The notes beneath the pieces were generated by a model. It saw nothing but the letters and a program-made list of their open reading frames with translations. It was not told where the DNA came from and did no database searches. From the IMG/VR virus record IMGVR_UViG_3300020395_000002, positions 25,997 through 89,996 of that record: 64,000 nt of DNA. One strand, written 5' to 3'. Shown here in pieces: positions 27,766 through 38,186 of this stretch (its first letter is position 1; every line of letters starts with the position of its first letter). This DNA comes from a virus. Both the position numbers and the translations under genes were made by a program.

Positions 27766-29730
27766 ATGGCACTAGTATTCCCACCAGCCTTGGGTAATAT
27801 CCCTTCACCTAGTTCGTTAACACCTACGATTTTAGGTACTGCATTTTATGCAGTAACGACTGGTGGGGTTGCTCCTGGCACACATCAATCAACTGATTGG
27901 CAGATCAATACCTCTAGTGGTTTTGAGTCTGCTAATTTTGTATACAACCAAAATGATACAGTTAATCTGACATTTATAACCATACCAGCATCAACACTGG
28001 TATTAAAAACCAAATATTATATACGTTTCCGTTTCCGTGATACGCTTGGTAATATATCTAACTGGTCTCAGACTGGTGAATTTAATACAGGATTGCAGAT
28101 TGAAACACCTTCAATCACTATAAGTTCTCCAACACAATTACAACCTATCATTTCATCATCTGCATATGTTGGTGTTAATACACACAGTAGAAGTGATTGG
28201 CAAGTATCCACTGATTATTATTTCAATACAATAAATCAACAACTGATAGATTCTCCATCATCACTGACTCAGTATTCTGAGGCTAGTGGGTTGTCATACA
28301 GTACATTATATTATGTACGTGTAAGATATAAAGATAATCTAGGTCAGTATTCTGAGTGGTCTACACCAGCATCATTCTATACTGATACATCAACTAATGT
28401 TAACCCACAGATTGATAGACCATCTATCATCAATCCAGCTGATGCATCAAGCAACTCATCATTAACTCCTACATTGACTGGTGGAGCATTTAGTGGTAGT
28501 AATAATGCTACTCACGTGTCATCTACGTGGCAGATAGCATTCTCACCTACATTTGGTAGTAGTTCAACTACTGCACCAGGTGCCACAGGTACTACATCAT
28601 CACAGATAAGTAATACTAGTGGTCTAGTGTATGAAGCATTAAATGATATTAACAATAAGACAACTCTTACAATTAATCCTGGTATTTTAGAGGAAGGTAA
28701 GACATATTATGTACGTGTGAGATACCAGTACGTTGATCTACAGAGTGTACAGTGGAATTCAGAATGGTCTGAACCTATCTACTTCACAACTGTTGATGTT
28801 CCTGGAGAGATACAGTGTCCATTTATCAGTAGTATTACAGAATCTACGATCTATGATAGAATGGACGTAGTTTCCTCAGCATATGTGGCTACACAGGCTG
28901 CTGGACAATCACACGTTCATAGTGATTGGGAGGTATCAACTGATATTGGATTTACTAACGTTGTTATTACTGCACAAGCAGACACTACGAACAAAACTAC
29001 ATTCCCAATTCCAACTGACTCTATCCGTCCATCAACTAATTACTACGTTAGAACAAGGTATTATAATGGAAGTATCTGGTCTGCATACTCAGCAGGTTAC
29101 TTATTCCAGTCTCCTGCAACTTCAACTGGTACTCTACAGGACTTCACAAGAGTCCAGACGGATACGCTTGATGACTTGTCAGTCTCAACTAATAAAATTA
29201 TTAATCTATCAGTCACAAATGAGAAGTTAGCTGATAATACACTAACATCACAGAAGATGGCCATAGGTGGTATCGATGCTAATGCGTCACTTGCAGATGA
29301 TTCTGTAACAGATACTAAGTTAAATAGTGGTACAGGTGTTGAAGCAGTAGTAACTAATACTATTCGTAACCTGAATGTCACAACTCCTAAGTTGGCTGAT
29401 AATGCAGTGACATCAGATAAGATAGACATATCTGGTGCAGTAGATCCTTCTACTCCTATTAACGGACAGATCTTCTATAATACTGCTGAAGATACATTCA
29501 AAACATATAATGGTAGTAACTGGAAAGAGTCAGGTGATGCTGGTGATTACTACATCATTCAGAAACCAACTTCAGCTCAAACTAACCTGACTGTTATTAA
29601 GTCTGGTAGATCTACCAACGTATCATATGCTGAGTATTCAAACCCACTCAATACTCATCAATTCTTTGCACCTGCGGGTTTGCAATTCAATATAGATAGT
29701 AGTGGGCATCTCATCGTCACTGTAAGGTAA
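27766..29730 (+). CDS. Fibre protein with FN3-like repeats
   Basis: 654 residues. Four N-terminal repeats of ~100 residues share a plan: a Pro/Ser-rich opening, S-x-W-Q/E-V/I (STDWQIN, RSDWQVS, SSTWQIA, HSDWEVS) and a Tyr-rich closing strand (TKYYIRFRFRD, TLYYVRVRYKD, KTYYVRVRYQ, TNYYVRTRYY), as in fibronectin type III or Ig-like modules. After ~residue 460 a fibre shaft appears with repeated KLADNxxTSxK motifs, ending with GQIFYNTAEDTFKTYNGSNW, a tip motif common in phage fibres. It starts 14 nt after the giant gene and overlaps the next gene (TAATG). Confidence 0.85.
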   Translation: MALVFPPALGNIPSPSSLTPTILGTAFYAVTTGGVAPGTHQSTDWQINTSSGFESANFVYNQNDTVNLTFITIPASTLVLKTKYYIRFRFRDTLGNISNWSQTGEFNTGLQIETPSITISSPTQLQPIISSSAYVGVNTHSRSDWQVSTDYYFNTINQQLIDSPSSLTQYSEASGLSYSTLYYVRVRYKDNLGQYSEWSTPASFYTDTSTNVNPQIDRPSIINPADASSNSSLTPTLTGGAFSGSNNATHVSSTWQIAFSPTFGSSSTTAPGATGTTSSQISNTSGLVYEALNDINNKTTLTINPGILEEGKTYYVRVRYQYVDLQSVQWNSEWSEPIYFTTVDVPGEIQCPFISSITESTIYDRMDVVSSAYVATQAAGQSHVHSDWEVSTDIGFTNVVITAQADTTNKTTFPIPTDSIRPSTNYYVRTRYYNGSIWSAYSAGYLFQSPATSTGTLQDFTRVQTDTLDDLSVSTNKIINLSVTNEKLADNTLTSQKMAIGGIDANASLADDSVTDTKLNSGTGVEAVVTNTIRNLNVTTPKLADNAVTSDKIDISGAVDPSTPINGQIFYNTAEDTFKTYNGSNWKESGDAGDYYIIQKPTSAQTNLTVIKSGRSTNVSYAEYSNPLNTHQFFAPAGLQFNIDSSGHLIVTVR

Positions 29731-30986
29731 TGGCAGAATTTTTTATCGACGTAGGTAAGATTAAACTTACTTGGAAAGACCAATGGTCTAGTAGCGTTGA
29801 CTACGTAGCGGATGATCTTGTTCGACACGACGATGGATCAACTATTAGTTCATATATTGCTGTAGCTACCAGTACAAACCAAGCACCATCAACAACAGGT
29901 ACAGTCAATACATCTTATTGGCAACTGTTTGCATCTGGTGGTCTTGCTGGTGGACTACAGCCAGGTGGTAATGCTAGTAATCAAGTACAGTGGAAGGATG
30001 GATTAGCACTGGGTGGTGATTCAACATTCACATATGATGATACAACAGATTTACTTACAGTTCCCTCAATTTCTGTATCAGGTACAAGTACAACGTACGA
30101 CGTTGATGTAACTGGTACTGTACGTGCTACATCATACTATGAAGGTGCTAATCAACTAACATATAATATATCTGGAGCACAGATAACATCTGGTACTGTT
30201 GGTAACTCATATCTACCAACAGATATATCAGTCACTAATCTTACAGCATCTACTGGTCTTAATATTAAGACAGGTGGATTGATATTTGATGACACTACAA
30301 ATCGAGTTGGTGTTAATACAGCAGTACCTGGTACTTCTCTTGATGTCAAGGGAACATCAAGTGATGCTGATATAGTAGTTGGTAGGTTTAGAGCAGACCA
30401 TACTACTGCCAAAGGTACGTACATAGAGGTACAACCTAACAGTGCACAAGCACAGAAGTCTGGTGTACATCTACATAAGAATTCATTACGTACAGAACCA
30501 TTTACCATTGAGAATGATGGTGGTGCTGTAAGTATGCACAATTCTTCTGTAAGTGCACCTAGTATAGATTTAAAATTAAATGGTACTAGTACATTTAACT
30601 TAACACCAACTGTATCACATCTCACTAATTCATTGAGAATTGATGGATGCTTTGATGAAGCAGTTACTGCTGTGACTATTAGTGGTACTAACGTATTAAG
30701 CATAGATGCAACTGTTGCTTCAGTATTTACTGTAACACTAGATAATGCTATAACCACATATAATGTCACACTTCCTACATCGGCACGTTCAGTCACGTTG
30801 ACATTCTTGTTTACTAATACAACAGGTTCTAACCATACTATTAACTGGCCATCTAATACCAAATGGCCAGGTGGAACGTCACCTACAATGACATCGCTAC
30901 AAAATGCTACTGATATTATATCACTATCTACTGTTGATGGTGGTAGTTCTTGGTATGGATTCTTAGGCGGTGCGGAGTTTACCTAA
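29730..30986 (+). CDS. Tail fibre protein with shared W-rich N-terminal module
   Basis: 418 residues. The N-terminal ~75 residues (FFIDVGKIKLTWKDQW, then TSYWQLFASGG) are nearly the same module as in the gene at 32714, with conserved aromatics like a small carbohydrate-binding or attachment domain. A NQVQWKDGLALGGDSTFTYD segment and fibre shaft follow. The C-terminus is beta-rich (FTVTLDNAITTYNVTLP, TIIS-type repeats) and ends SSWYGFLGGAEFT, parallel to IYHGFTSGQEF at the end of the 32714 product. The two are probable paralogues flanking the glycine-rich adhesin. TAATG overlaps join it to both neighbours. Confidence 0.82.
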   Translation: MAEFFIDVGKIKLTWKDQWSSSVDYVADDLVRHDDGSTISSYIAVATSTNQAPSTTGTVNTSYWQLFASGGLAGGLQPGGNASNQVQWKDGLALGGDSTFTYDDTTDLLTVPSISVSGTSTTYDVDVTGTVRATSYYEGANQLTYNISGAQITSGTVGNSYLPTDISVTNLTASTGLNIKTGGLIFDDTTNRVGVNTAVPGTSLDVKGTSSDADIVVGRFRADHTTAKGTYIEVQPNSAQAQKSGVHLHKNSLRTEPFTIENDGGAVSMHNSSVSAPSIDLKLNGTSTFNLTPTVSHLTNSLRIDGCFDEAVTAVTISGTNVLSIDATVASVFTVTLDNAITTYNVTLPTSARSVTLTFLFTNTTGSNHTINWPSNTKWPGGTSPTMTSLQNATDIISLSTVDGGSSWYGFLGGAEFT

Positions 30987-32674
30987 TGCCAATAGGATTC
31001 GCTAAAGCAATAACTACATCTGGTGGTGGAGGTTCTACTCTAGTAGCAGGCCAAACACATTTTGATGGTACCATTCACACTTATGATGGTGGTACTAGTA
31101 CTTACTGGTGGACTGTACCAGAAAATGTTTTCGCTGTCTCTGTACTTTGCATAGGTGGTGGTGGATCTGGTGGTGGAGGAGGAGACGGACACTGCGGAGG
31201 TGGTGGTGGAGGTCTCACGTGGGGTAATGATATTCCAGTGACTCCAGGTGAACAGATTTATATTTCAGTTGGATCTGGTGGTAATGCAAGTGGTACAAAC
31301 TATGACCACGGTAGGGACGGTGGTAGATCATATTTTAGGAACACAAGTACTATCTACGCTGATGGTGGTAGAGGTGGTGGTAATGGAAATAACAGCAACA
31401 ACCTAACTTGGGGTGGTGGCTACGGCGGTGCTGGTGGTAATGGATATGGCACGTACGGAGCTGGCGGTGGTAATGGCGGTCAAGGAGGTACAAACTACAC
31501 TGGTAGCCACGGTGACGAAAATGGTGGCGGTGGTGGAGGAGCTGGTGGATATACAGGTAATGGATTCCAAGGAAATAACAACACTAACACCTCAGGAGAA
31601 TACTGTGCAGCAGGTGGTGGTGGAACAGGAATGTATGGAGGCACAGGAACAGGTGGTGGAGGTGGAGAACACGGAGCAAGTGGATGGAGAGGTGGTGGAT
31701 TTGGAGCATCGGGTGGTGCAACAGCAACAAATATTCAAGGAAGTGGTAGCCAAGCTGGTGCTGGTGCTATCTACGGTGGTGGAGGAGGTGGAGGAGAAGA
31801 AACCGATAAAGCAAATAATGATGGTGCACCAGGCGTTGTAAGAATTATTTGGGGAGCAGGTAGAGCATATCCGAACACTGCCACAACTGATGTAGCTGAT
31901 GGTTCTAGTGGACAAGCAACATATACAGCTGCTGGAACCTTCAATTGGATTGCTCCTAGTGGTGTTACCTCTGTATGTGTGGTAGCAGTTGGTGCTGGTG
32001 GTAACGAAAGCACAGCAGCAGGAGATGGAGGTGGTGGACTTGGATGGAAGAATAATATCTCAGTATCACCAGGTCAGTCATACCAAGTTAAAGTTGGTGC
32101 TCGTATAGGTGGTGCTCAAGGTCACGGTGATGAGTCGTGGTTTATAAACAATAGCACTGTTTGTGGTGAAGGTGGATATATGGGTGACAGTATCACTGGT
32201 GGAGCTGGTGGAGGATACACTGGAGACGGCGGTGGTAATGGTGGTACAGGTGGAGCAGCGAATGGAAATAGAGGAGGTGGCGGTGGAGCTGGTGGATATT
32301 CTGGAAATGGTGGAGCAGGTGGAGCTGGAGTAAATTCTGGGGCAAGTAATGGTAGCAATGGATCTGGTGGCGGTGGAGGAGGTGCTGGCGGTGCTTCTTG
32401 GGAAGGCGGTGCTGGAGGAGGCGTTGGTCTTCTAGGTGAAGGTTCCAATGGTCTAGGATGTCCTGGAACATATCAAGGTACTGCTGGTCAGGCATACGCA
32501 CATTGTGGATTGGGTGGATCTGGTGGTCTACCACAATCGTGGGGTACCTTCATTGGTCTCGGACCTGGTTCAGGTGGAGGTGGAGGTAATGGTATATCTG
32601 GATCTATTGGGGCAGTAAGAATAATCTGGGGTCCTAATAGAGCATTCCCTAGCACAAATACAGGCGATCTGTAA
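30986..32674 (+). CDS. Glycine-rich receptor-binding adhesin (two glycine-rich domains)
   Basis: 562 residues from the ATG at 30986 (MPIGFAKAI), which forms a TAATG overlap with the previous stop; an in-frame start at 30950 would be buried in that gene. Two homologous halves each begin with a W-V-P / V-V-A-V-G strand, run through long Gly-rich motifs (GGGGGAGGYTG, GGGGGEETDKAN) and close with VVRIIWGAGRAYP or AVRIIWGPNRAFP. This layout matches phage glycine-rich adhesin domains, in which polyglycine-II helices display variable loops, as in gp38-type tips. Receptor binding is inferred from that family. Base composition is G-rich because of the glycine codons. Confidence 0.85.
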   Translation: MPIGFAKAITTSGGGGSTLVAGQTHFDGTIHTYDGGTSTYWWTVPENVFAVSVLCIGGGGSGGGGGDGHCGGGGGGLTWGNDIPVTPGEQIYISVGSGGNASGTNYDHGRDGGRSYFRNTSTIYADGGRGGGNGNNSNNLTWGGGYGGAGGNGYGTYGAGGGNGGQGGTNYTGSHGDENGGGGGGAGGYTGNGFQGNNNTNTSGEYCAAGGGGTGMYGGTGTGGGGGEHGASGWRGGGFGASGGATATNIQGSGSQAGAGAIYGGGGGGGEETDKANNDGAPGVVRIIWGAGRAYPNTATTDVADGSSGQATYTAAGTFNWIAPSGVTSVCVVAVGAGGNESTAAGDGGGGLGWKNNISVSPGQSYQVKVGARIGGAQGHGDESWFINNSTVCGEGGYMGDSITGGAGGGYTGDGGGNGGTGGAANGNRGGGGGAGGYSGNGGAGGAGVNSGASNGSNGSGGGGGGAGGASWEGGAGGGVGLLGEGSNGLGCPGTYQGTAGQAYAHCGLGGSGGLPQSWGTFIGLGPGSGGGGGNGISGSIGAVRIIWGPNRAFPSTNTGDL

Positions 32675-32713
32675 GACTAAATAGGTAAAGAGAACAAGTA
32701 TCTTCTGAGTTAA

Positions 32714-33631
32714 ATGGCACTCACAATTGATGTTGGTAAGATAAAAATCAAGTGGTTAGGCACGTACAATAGTGGTACTGCTTATGAACCTGATGATGCA
32801 GTTAGTTTCTATGATGGAGCAACCACGTCTGCATATATCTGTGTAGCTAACAGTACAGGGAACGACCCTGCAAACAATAACACACCACACGCAAGTTGGA
32901 ATTACTTGGCACGTGGTACAGAGTCAGCTTCAGGTGGTAGTGCTGACGGACAAGTCCAGTATAAAACTGGCACAGGTTTTGGTGGAGAGACAGGGTTCTC
33001 ATATGATGCTGCAACAGACACACTGACAGCACCTAATGCCACGATCACGGGTAATCTTACTGTACAAGGCACTCAGACCACAGTAAATACAACGAATACT
33101 ACCATCTCAGATAATACTATTGTTCTCAACTCTGGTGAAACTGGTGCTGGTATTCAACACGCAGATGGTGACTCTGGTATTGAAATTGAAAGAGGTACTG
33201 AACTCAACGCTAAGTTCTCATTTAAAGAGACAGAAGATTACTTTACTGCTGAAATAGGATCCAACCCTGCTAGACTACACGTACCTTCATACTCAGAGAA
33301 GGTTCAGAGTGAAAGTATATCATCTGGTAGTGTACCAATCGACCTTACACAGGCCGCTATTTTTATGGTCACACTCACCGAGAACATTACTGGGTTTGCT
33401 GTAACTGGTGAGCAAGCAGCAGCATCAACTAGTTTTGTACTTGTTCTGACACAGGATGGTGTAGGTGGTAGGACTGTTGATCTAACTAACTTTGTAGGTC
33501 GTACAGTTAAATGGGCTGGTGGTGTTGTACCAACAGTATCTACTAACCCTAACGCTATCGATATTTTCCTATTCACTACCTTTACAGGTGGTACAATTTA
33601 CCACGGATTTACATCTGGTCAAGAGTTCTAA
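32714..33631 (+). CDS. Tail fibre protein, paralogue of the 29730 gene
   Basis: 305 residues. The N-terminal module (LTIDVGKIKIKWLGTYNSGT, AYICVANSTGND, SWNYLARGTESASGG) is shared with the 29730 product. It is followed by VQYKTGTGFGGETGFSYDAA and TGNLTVQGTQTTVNTTNTTI, a segment widely seen in T4-like cyanophage fibres. The C-terminus (FMVTLTENITGFAVTG, KWAGGVVPTVSTNPNAIDIF) parallels the paralogue. It starts 39 nt after the adhesin; the gap contains GACTAAATAGG but nothing firmer. Probably a fibre subunit carrying or capping the adhesin. Confidence 0.82.
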   Translation: MALTIDVGKIKIKWLGTYNSGTAYEPDDAVSFYDGATTSAYICVANSTGNDPANNNTPHASWNYLARGTESASGGSADGQVQYKTGTGFGGETGFSYDAATDTLTAPNATITGNLTVQGTQTTVNTTNTTISDNTIVLNSGETGAGIQHADGDSGIEIERGTELNAKFSFKETEDYFTAEIGSNPARLHVPSYSEKVQSESISSGSVPIDLTQAAIFMVTLTENITGFAVTGEQAAASTSFVLVLTQDGVGGRTVDLTNFVGRTVKWAGGVVPTVSTNPNAIDIFLFTTFTGGTIYHGFTSGQEF

Positions 33632-33634
33632 ACA

Positions 33635-36600
33635 ATGGCATTATTCTCTGGAAAGATGATGGCCTCTGGTGCAGGAGGCAATTTCTATACATTACTAGAA
33701 GCTAAGCGTGCTACATTAAATGACGCTAGTTACCGTAAACCTACTGGAATGTTCGATGTAGCTACATCGAGTTCTGGTGAGGTTTATACTCTTAATGGAG
33801 AAAGAAACCCTTTAACTGGTTTATACAATGCAGTTATTGCTAAGATAGGATCCATTGGTGGTGTGTCGTGGCAATATACTATATCGTCAGCAAAGAACTG
33901 CTACCCTTGTGCACTCGGATGTAATACAGCAGATAATAGTGTATACATTGTAGTAATGGAGACCACTGATCTTAGTGGTGCAAACAATTATAACGGTAAG
34001 AGATCAGACGATTCAACTGCTGCTTGGCAAGATGGTACTAACGATGCGAGGTACCATTTCGTTAAGTTTAGTGCGTCAGGTACTAGAGTATGGGAGAATG
34101 AATATGTTAGTTCAAATGCTACCAGTTATCCATCTGCAATAAGCAAAGTAGAAGGAGGAAATACTGCACACACATATAGTAATGTATTCTTTAATAGAAG
34201 TCTATCACAAGCAGATGCAGCATTAATGGGTGCACCTGACCTTCAGTTGTTTAGAAATGTAGGTCATCCAGGTAGAAACCCAACAGATAATACTCCTTGG
34301 AATCACATAATTTCTACAAGACCTAACAATGAAACATTTGCTACTCTTGGTGTAGATTGTCAGGATATAAGATCACACGACGTATATTCATTAGATGGTC
34401 CTCACTTCGGTGGTAGACCACAGTCAACATCCAACATTGTAATGGATGTACCTAACTTGTGCTTCTACATACTGGTTGCTGCTAATGCTACTGGTACTGA
34501 CTTCTCATTGTCTAAGAGCACAATGCATATCCTTAAGGTACCTTTTACTGGTGTCTCTATCAATGCTAGAGAGATAGTATATCCTGGTAGCTGGGATCAG
34601 AATGCTAAGATCACACTGGATAGTAGTGGACACCTATGTATACCTTGGACTAGTACAACTAAAGAGCGTAGATATCATAATTCAGCTGGTAGTGTAGGTG
34701 GTGCTGCTGGTAACCAGTGGTACTATATGTTCTGTGATACAGGAAATACTGCTAACCGTGACACTGAGAACTTAGGTGCTTACTTAAGGTATGATTTCAG
34801 TCAGTCAAATGACTTTGAACTAGTACGTTATGGTCAGTCAACTGAAGTTGTGGTACCTAAAGTATGTAAGGTAGAGAAAGAATGGGGTGCTGGTACAACC
34901 TATGAGTATGTTACCACTGCTGGACTATCACCTGCGTCAACATCTCAGATGGGTGGCACAGGTATGGGTAGAAGTAATAACTCAGAGTATGGAAAGTTTG
35001 GTAGATACCATAACTTTGTAGGACTCCAGAAAGTAACCAAGGCAACAGGTGCATTTGAATGGGTTCGTAACTTCTTTGCTATCCCTAATGACCTTGTTAA
35101 GATGGGAGGTGGAGAAGGTTCAGACACTAGTAGTCATAGAAGGAGTGTAGGACTACCACAGATATCAGTTTCTGATAGTAAGGTATTTGCCAATGGAATA
35201 TATTATGTTGGCAATGTAGTGTATCAAACTCAAAAGATACCAACGAGTGCACCATATAGAAATCAGAATAGTTATATTGGATGGATAGCTAAGGTTAATT
35301 TTGATGGATCCATAGACTATATCAGAGAGGTTAGAAGTTTAGTAGATAATATTCTAGAGTATACTAATAATAATGCAGGAGAGTTCCCTCCATATTATTA
35401 TAACTCAGAGCAGAATGGTGGTGTATTGTTAGATAGCATCAACTTCGATGCATTCAACAATATGATAGTCACTGCACGTCACGTTAGTGATAGTAATGTT
35501 GGATCATCTGGTCATTTTGTTGATAATATGGTATTGAAACTACCTCACAATGGTGACTTGATTGGACCAATTGAGGTAAGAGATCTATTCCCACCAGTAG
35601 GAACTACTGATCTTAGACTCAGGAGATTTACATACACTCCATCATCATTGATTAGATGTTGGGAAGAAATGTTATATGATAACAATGTAACTGCTAGTCA
35701 GTACACTGAGCCATATGGACTATTGAGACTATGTACTGGTTGGAACAACTATACAGGTCAGGAAGTAAATCCATCACAGATAGGTCCACAACAAAAGGAT
35801 GCAACATATCAAGCAACAACTGGTATTAGTCCTCTTAGACTAGCCACGTTAGATAATGGTACATATACTGGTAGATTCTTATGGCAGACACCAACACAGA
35901 ATCTACAGTTAGATACTACTAGCACTAGAGCGTGGGATAGAGCAGAGCGTCGTAGTTCTCAAGGTATATTCTTACAGACACTAGAAGAAACAACTGGTGT
36001 TAATAAAGTAATTGAACCTAAGGCATCTTGCCCTGCTTGGGTGTTTGTTGATCAGACAGTTAATACTGACAACGCACAAACAGACTTTGATGCTGCTAGC
36101 TACACTAAACTGATAGGTACTGGAGACCTAGAACCCTCAAGAATTAAGAAACAAGAGCATCCTAATGGTATTACTACTATATCACAGTATTGGGATGGAA
36201 CAGGATTACGCAAACAGATTCTCAGCCGTCACGGTCCAACTGGTGGTGTTGAGACTAGAATATATGATACAGGGTATAACACATATCCTAAAGATGTGGT
36301 AACAGATGAGGTAGGTAACATATACACAGTTGGTTGGACTGCTGATACAACTGGTAGTAACAACTATGGTGTAGGTTATATCGTTTGTTATGATAAGAAT
36401 CTATCATTCCAATGGGATTACAGATTTACTATCAATGATACAACATCACTAGTTGATGCAGTTGCTAACTCTCAGTTACACTGTGCAGCAGTCACAATGA
36501 CTAGTGCCAACACTGCTAAACTATATGTTGGTGGACATTATACCTCAGTATCATCCACAGTACCAACACAACACGCAATAGTAACTGCTATTGCTTTGGA

Positions 36601-37858
36601 CGTAGCTGGTAGTGGTGCATCTACATTAAACAACACATCATTTACTGGTGCTACTGTTGAGGTTGGTGGAGGTACATCAAACAACGCAATTGATGGTGTA
36701 TTTGGTTTAGATGTTAAACAAACAGACTCAGATGATGGAAATAAATGTTACGTAGGATATGCAGGAGCACTCTATGACACGACAGGAGCTACTACTCGTG
36801 GAATGTATGGTATTATTGAATATAATGGTACTGTTCCTAATGTCACATACCAATCATCTAACTCTTCAGGATATATCATCGGTGATGATCTTAAATTAAG
36901 TTCGTTTAGTTTCAGAAAGGCAGTTGATGCATATCAGGATACAAATAAGTATTCTAGTCAATGGGGTCATACATTTGCAGTTGGTGGAGAAGAAACACAG
37001 TCAAGTAAAACTAATGCTGTAGTTCTTATTGCTTCACAGGAACAGAATAGAGGTTCATACACAGTAACAGCACATAATAGTGCTAACTATTGGAATCATC
37101 CATTCTCACAGACATCATTTGTTATCAACAACTCTCAAGGTGCTGATATAGTTAAAGATCTACGATGGGGATTCATTGAAGTTCCTGGTACAGATGCTGC
37201 ATACTCTGATCTTGGTGGTAGTGTATACAACTATGGTGAACAGAGGTTCTTCCAACAAGGATGTTGGGAGGATAGACTATTTGTTCTCACCTCTATAACT
37301 AATCAGTTCTCACAACTTGATAGTTATATTGTTGAGGTCACATCAGGTCTATTAGGACACGATATTGGTAGTGGTGGTACACCATATAATAAAACACCTG
37401 ACAAAGCTAATGTTACACGTATTGGTAAGATAAGCACATCAGGTATCACTGAACCTGCTGGTCTTGTTATCAATGGTCCTGAACACGGTACTATAATGAC
37501 ATCATCTACTGCTGCTAACAGTGGTACTCCTAATGATCGTCAGTGCTTGACAACGAAGATCCCACTGGATATGAGTAAGCAAGATGCTAGCTACAGAGAA
37601 GTAGGATCGCAGTATGTTTACTGGTCTAAACCAGATACATCGATGGCAATCATAGCTCGTGGTACATTTAATGTAGAGTTTACTACTATTGACTCTAATA
37701 CATCATCATACCGTGATGGTACAAGATTCTGGTTTGCAGTAGACAGTGCTGTAACTGATCTAGGTGCTTGGACTGGATCTACTAATATGAATGATATTAG
37801 TGTTGCTGGTACATTCTCTATCGTAACTAAAGACCTACAACAGTTCAAACAGTCTTAA
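33635..37858 (+). CDS. Large structural protein, possible beta-propeller-like
   Basis: 1407 residues, starting 3 nt after the previous stop. The N-terminus reads MALFSGKMMASGAGGNFYTL, then TGMFDVATSSSGEVYTLNGE and IAKIGSIGGVSWQYTISSA. The recurring pattern of D-x-x-G/N-x-Y/I-T/V followed by K-x-x-x-x-G-x-x-x-W resembles SBBP/propeller blades (for example VTDEVGNIYTVGWTAD, and IVCYDKNLSFQWDYRFTIND). No catalytic motif is visible. It is the last gene of the main fibre operon. I do not recognise a specific family; a peripheral tail protein is the likeliest role. Confidence 0.82.
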   Translation: MALFSGKMMASGAGGNFYTLLEAKRATLNDASYRKPTGMFDVATSSSGEVYTLNGERNPLTGLYNAVIAKIGSIGGVSWQYTISSAKNCYPCALGCNTADNSVYIVVMETTDLSGANNYNGKRSDDSTAAWQDGTNDARYHFVKFSASGTRVWENEYVSSNATSYPSAISKVEGGNTAHTYSNVFFNRSLSQADAALMGAPDLQLFRNVGHPGRNPTDNTPWNHIISTRPNNETFATLGVDCQDIRSHDVYSLDGPHFGGRPQSTSNIVMDVPNLCFYILVAANATGTDFSLSKSTMHILKVPFTGVSINAREIVYPGSWDQNAKITLDSSGHLCIPWTSTTKERRYHNSAGSVGGAAGNQWYYMFCDTGNTANRDTENLGAYLRYDFSQSNDFELVRYGQSTEVVVPKVCKVEKEWGAGTTYEYVTTAGLSPASTSQMGGTGMGRSNNSEYGKFGRYHNFVGLQKVTKATGAFEWVRNFFAIPNDLVKMGGGEGSDTSSHRRSVGLPQISVSDSKVFANGIYYVGNVVYQTQKIPTSAPYRNQNSYIGWIAKVNFDGSIDYIREVRSLVDNILEYTNNNAGEFPPYYYNSEQNGGVLLDSINFDAFNNMIVTARHVSDSNVGSSGHFVDNMVLKLPHNGDLIGPIEVRDLFPPVGTTDLRLRRFTYTPSSLIRCWEEMLYDNNVTASQYTEPYGLLRLCTGWNNYTGQEVNPSQIGPQQKDATYQATTGISPLRLATLDNGTYTGRFLWQTPTQNLQLDTTSTRAWDRAERRSSQGIFLQTLEETTGVNKVIEPKASCPAWVFVDQTVNTDNAQTDFDAASYTKLIGTGDLEPSRIKKQEHPNGITTISQYWDGTGLRKQILSRHGPTGGVETRIYDTGYNTYPKDVVTDEVGNIYTVGWTADTTGSNNYGVGYIVCYDKNLSFQWDYRFTINDTTSLVDAVANSQLHCAAVTMTSANTAKLYVGGHYTSVSSTVPTQHAIVTAIALDVAGSGASTLNNTSFTGATVEVGGGTSNNAIDGVFGLDVKQTDSDDGNKCYVGYAGALYDTTGATTRGMYGIIEYNGTVPNVTYQSSNSSGYIIGDDLKLSSFSFRKAVDAYQDTNKYSSQWGHTFAVGGEETQSSKTNAVVLIASQEQNRGSYTVTAHNSANYWNHPFSQTSFVINNSQGADIVKDLRWGFIEVPGTDAAYSDLGGSVYNYGEQRFFQQGCWEDRLFVLTSITNQFSQLDSYIVEVTSGLLGHDIGSGGTPYNKTPDKANVTRIGKISTSGITEPAGLVINGPEHGTIMTSSTAANSGTPNDRQCLTTKIPLDMSKQDASYREVGSQYVYWSKPDTSMAIIARGTFNVEFTTIDSNTSSYRDGTRFWFAVDSAVTDLGAWTGSTNMNDISVAGTFSIVTKDLQQFKQS

Positions 37859-37872
37859 GATAATATAAAATT

Positions 37873-37892
37873 GAGGTTAGACCTCATAAATA
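37873..37892 (+). promoter_or_regulatory. Hairpin plus T4-type late promoter motif
   Basis: GAGGT-TAG-ACCTC (37873-37885) is a perfect 5-bp hairpin and is immediately followed by CATAAATA (37885-37892), a NATAAATA late promoter motif 33 nt before the ATG at 37926. The same motif-to-start distance is seen for the late promoter at 4259. Confidence 0.6.
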
Positions 37893-37925
37893 TGTGTTAA
37901 GATCAACACAACTACGCAGGAACCA

Positions 37926-38186
37926 ATGGGAGCACATTCAAATCCATCATTACACACTCAGAATAGTACTGTTGACCTAACAGACCACCGTGATTTGGTG
38001 CTCAGTAGGGATGAGAGAGGATACCTTAAAGAAATGTTACACACCTACAGACATATGTTTGCAGAGGTGATGACAGCACAGAAATTCAATAGCTGTACTG
38101 ATACAACAAAGAGACAGCAGTTCCACGAGTTGCAAAAGAATCTAGGAAGTGGTATACTTGAGAAGATCCGTAATGTTGAACGTTGA
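37926..38186 (+). CDS. Small helical protein upstream of DNA methyltransferase
   Basis: 86 residues, mostly charged helix (LSRDERGYLKEMLHTYRHMFAEVM, shortened here). An AGGAA Shine-Dalgarno (37918-37922) precedes the ATG. The stop TGA overlaps the TTG start of the methyltransferase, so the two are coupled. Not recognised. It could be a partner or regulator of the methyltransferase, but only position supports that. Confidence 0.75.
   Translation: MGAHSNPSLHTQNSTVDLTDHRDLVLSRDERGYLKEMLHTYRHMFAEVMTAQKFNSCTDTTKRQQFHELQKNLGSGILEKIRNVER

Noticed and set aside
31592-32534. Long antisense frames opposite the glycine-rich adhesin.
   Set aside because: They arise from GGN glycine codons read in reverse (proline, threonine and histidine-rich shadows) and have no start context.
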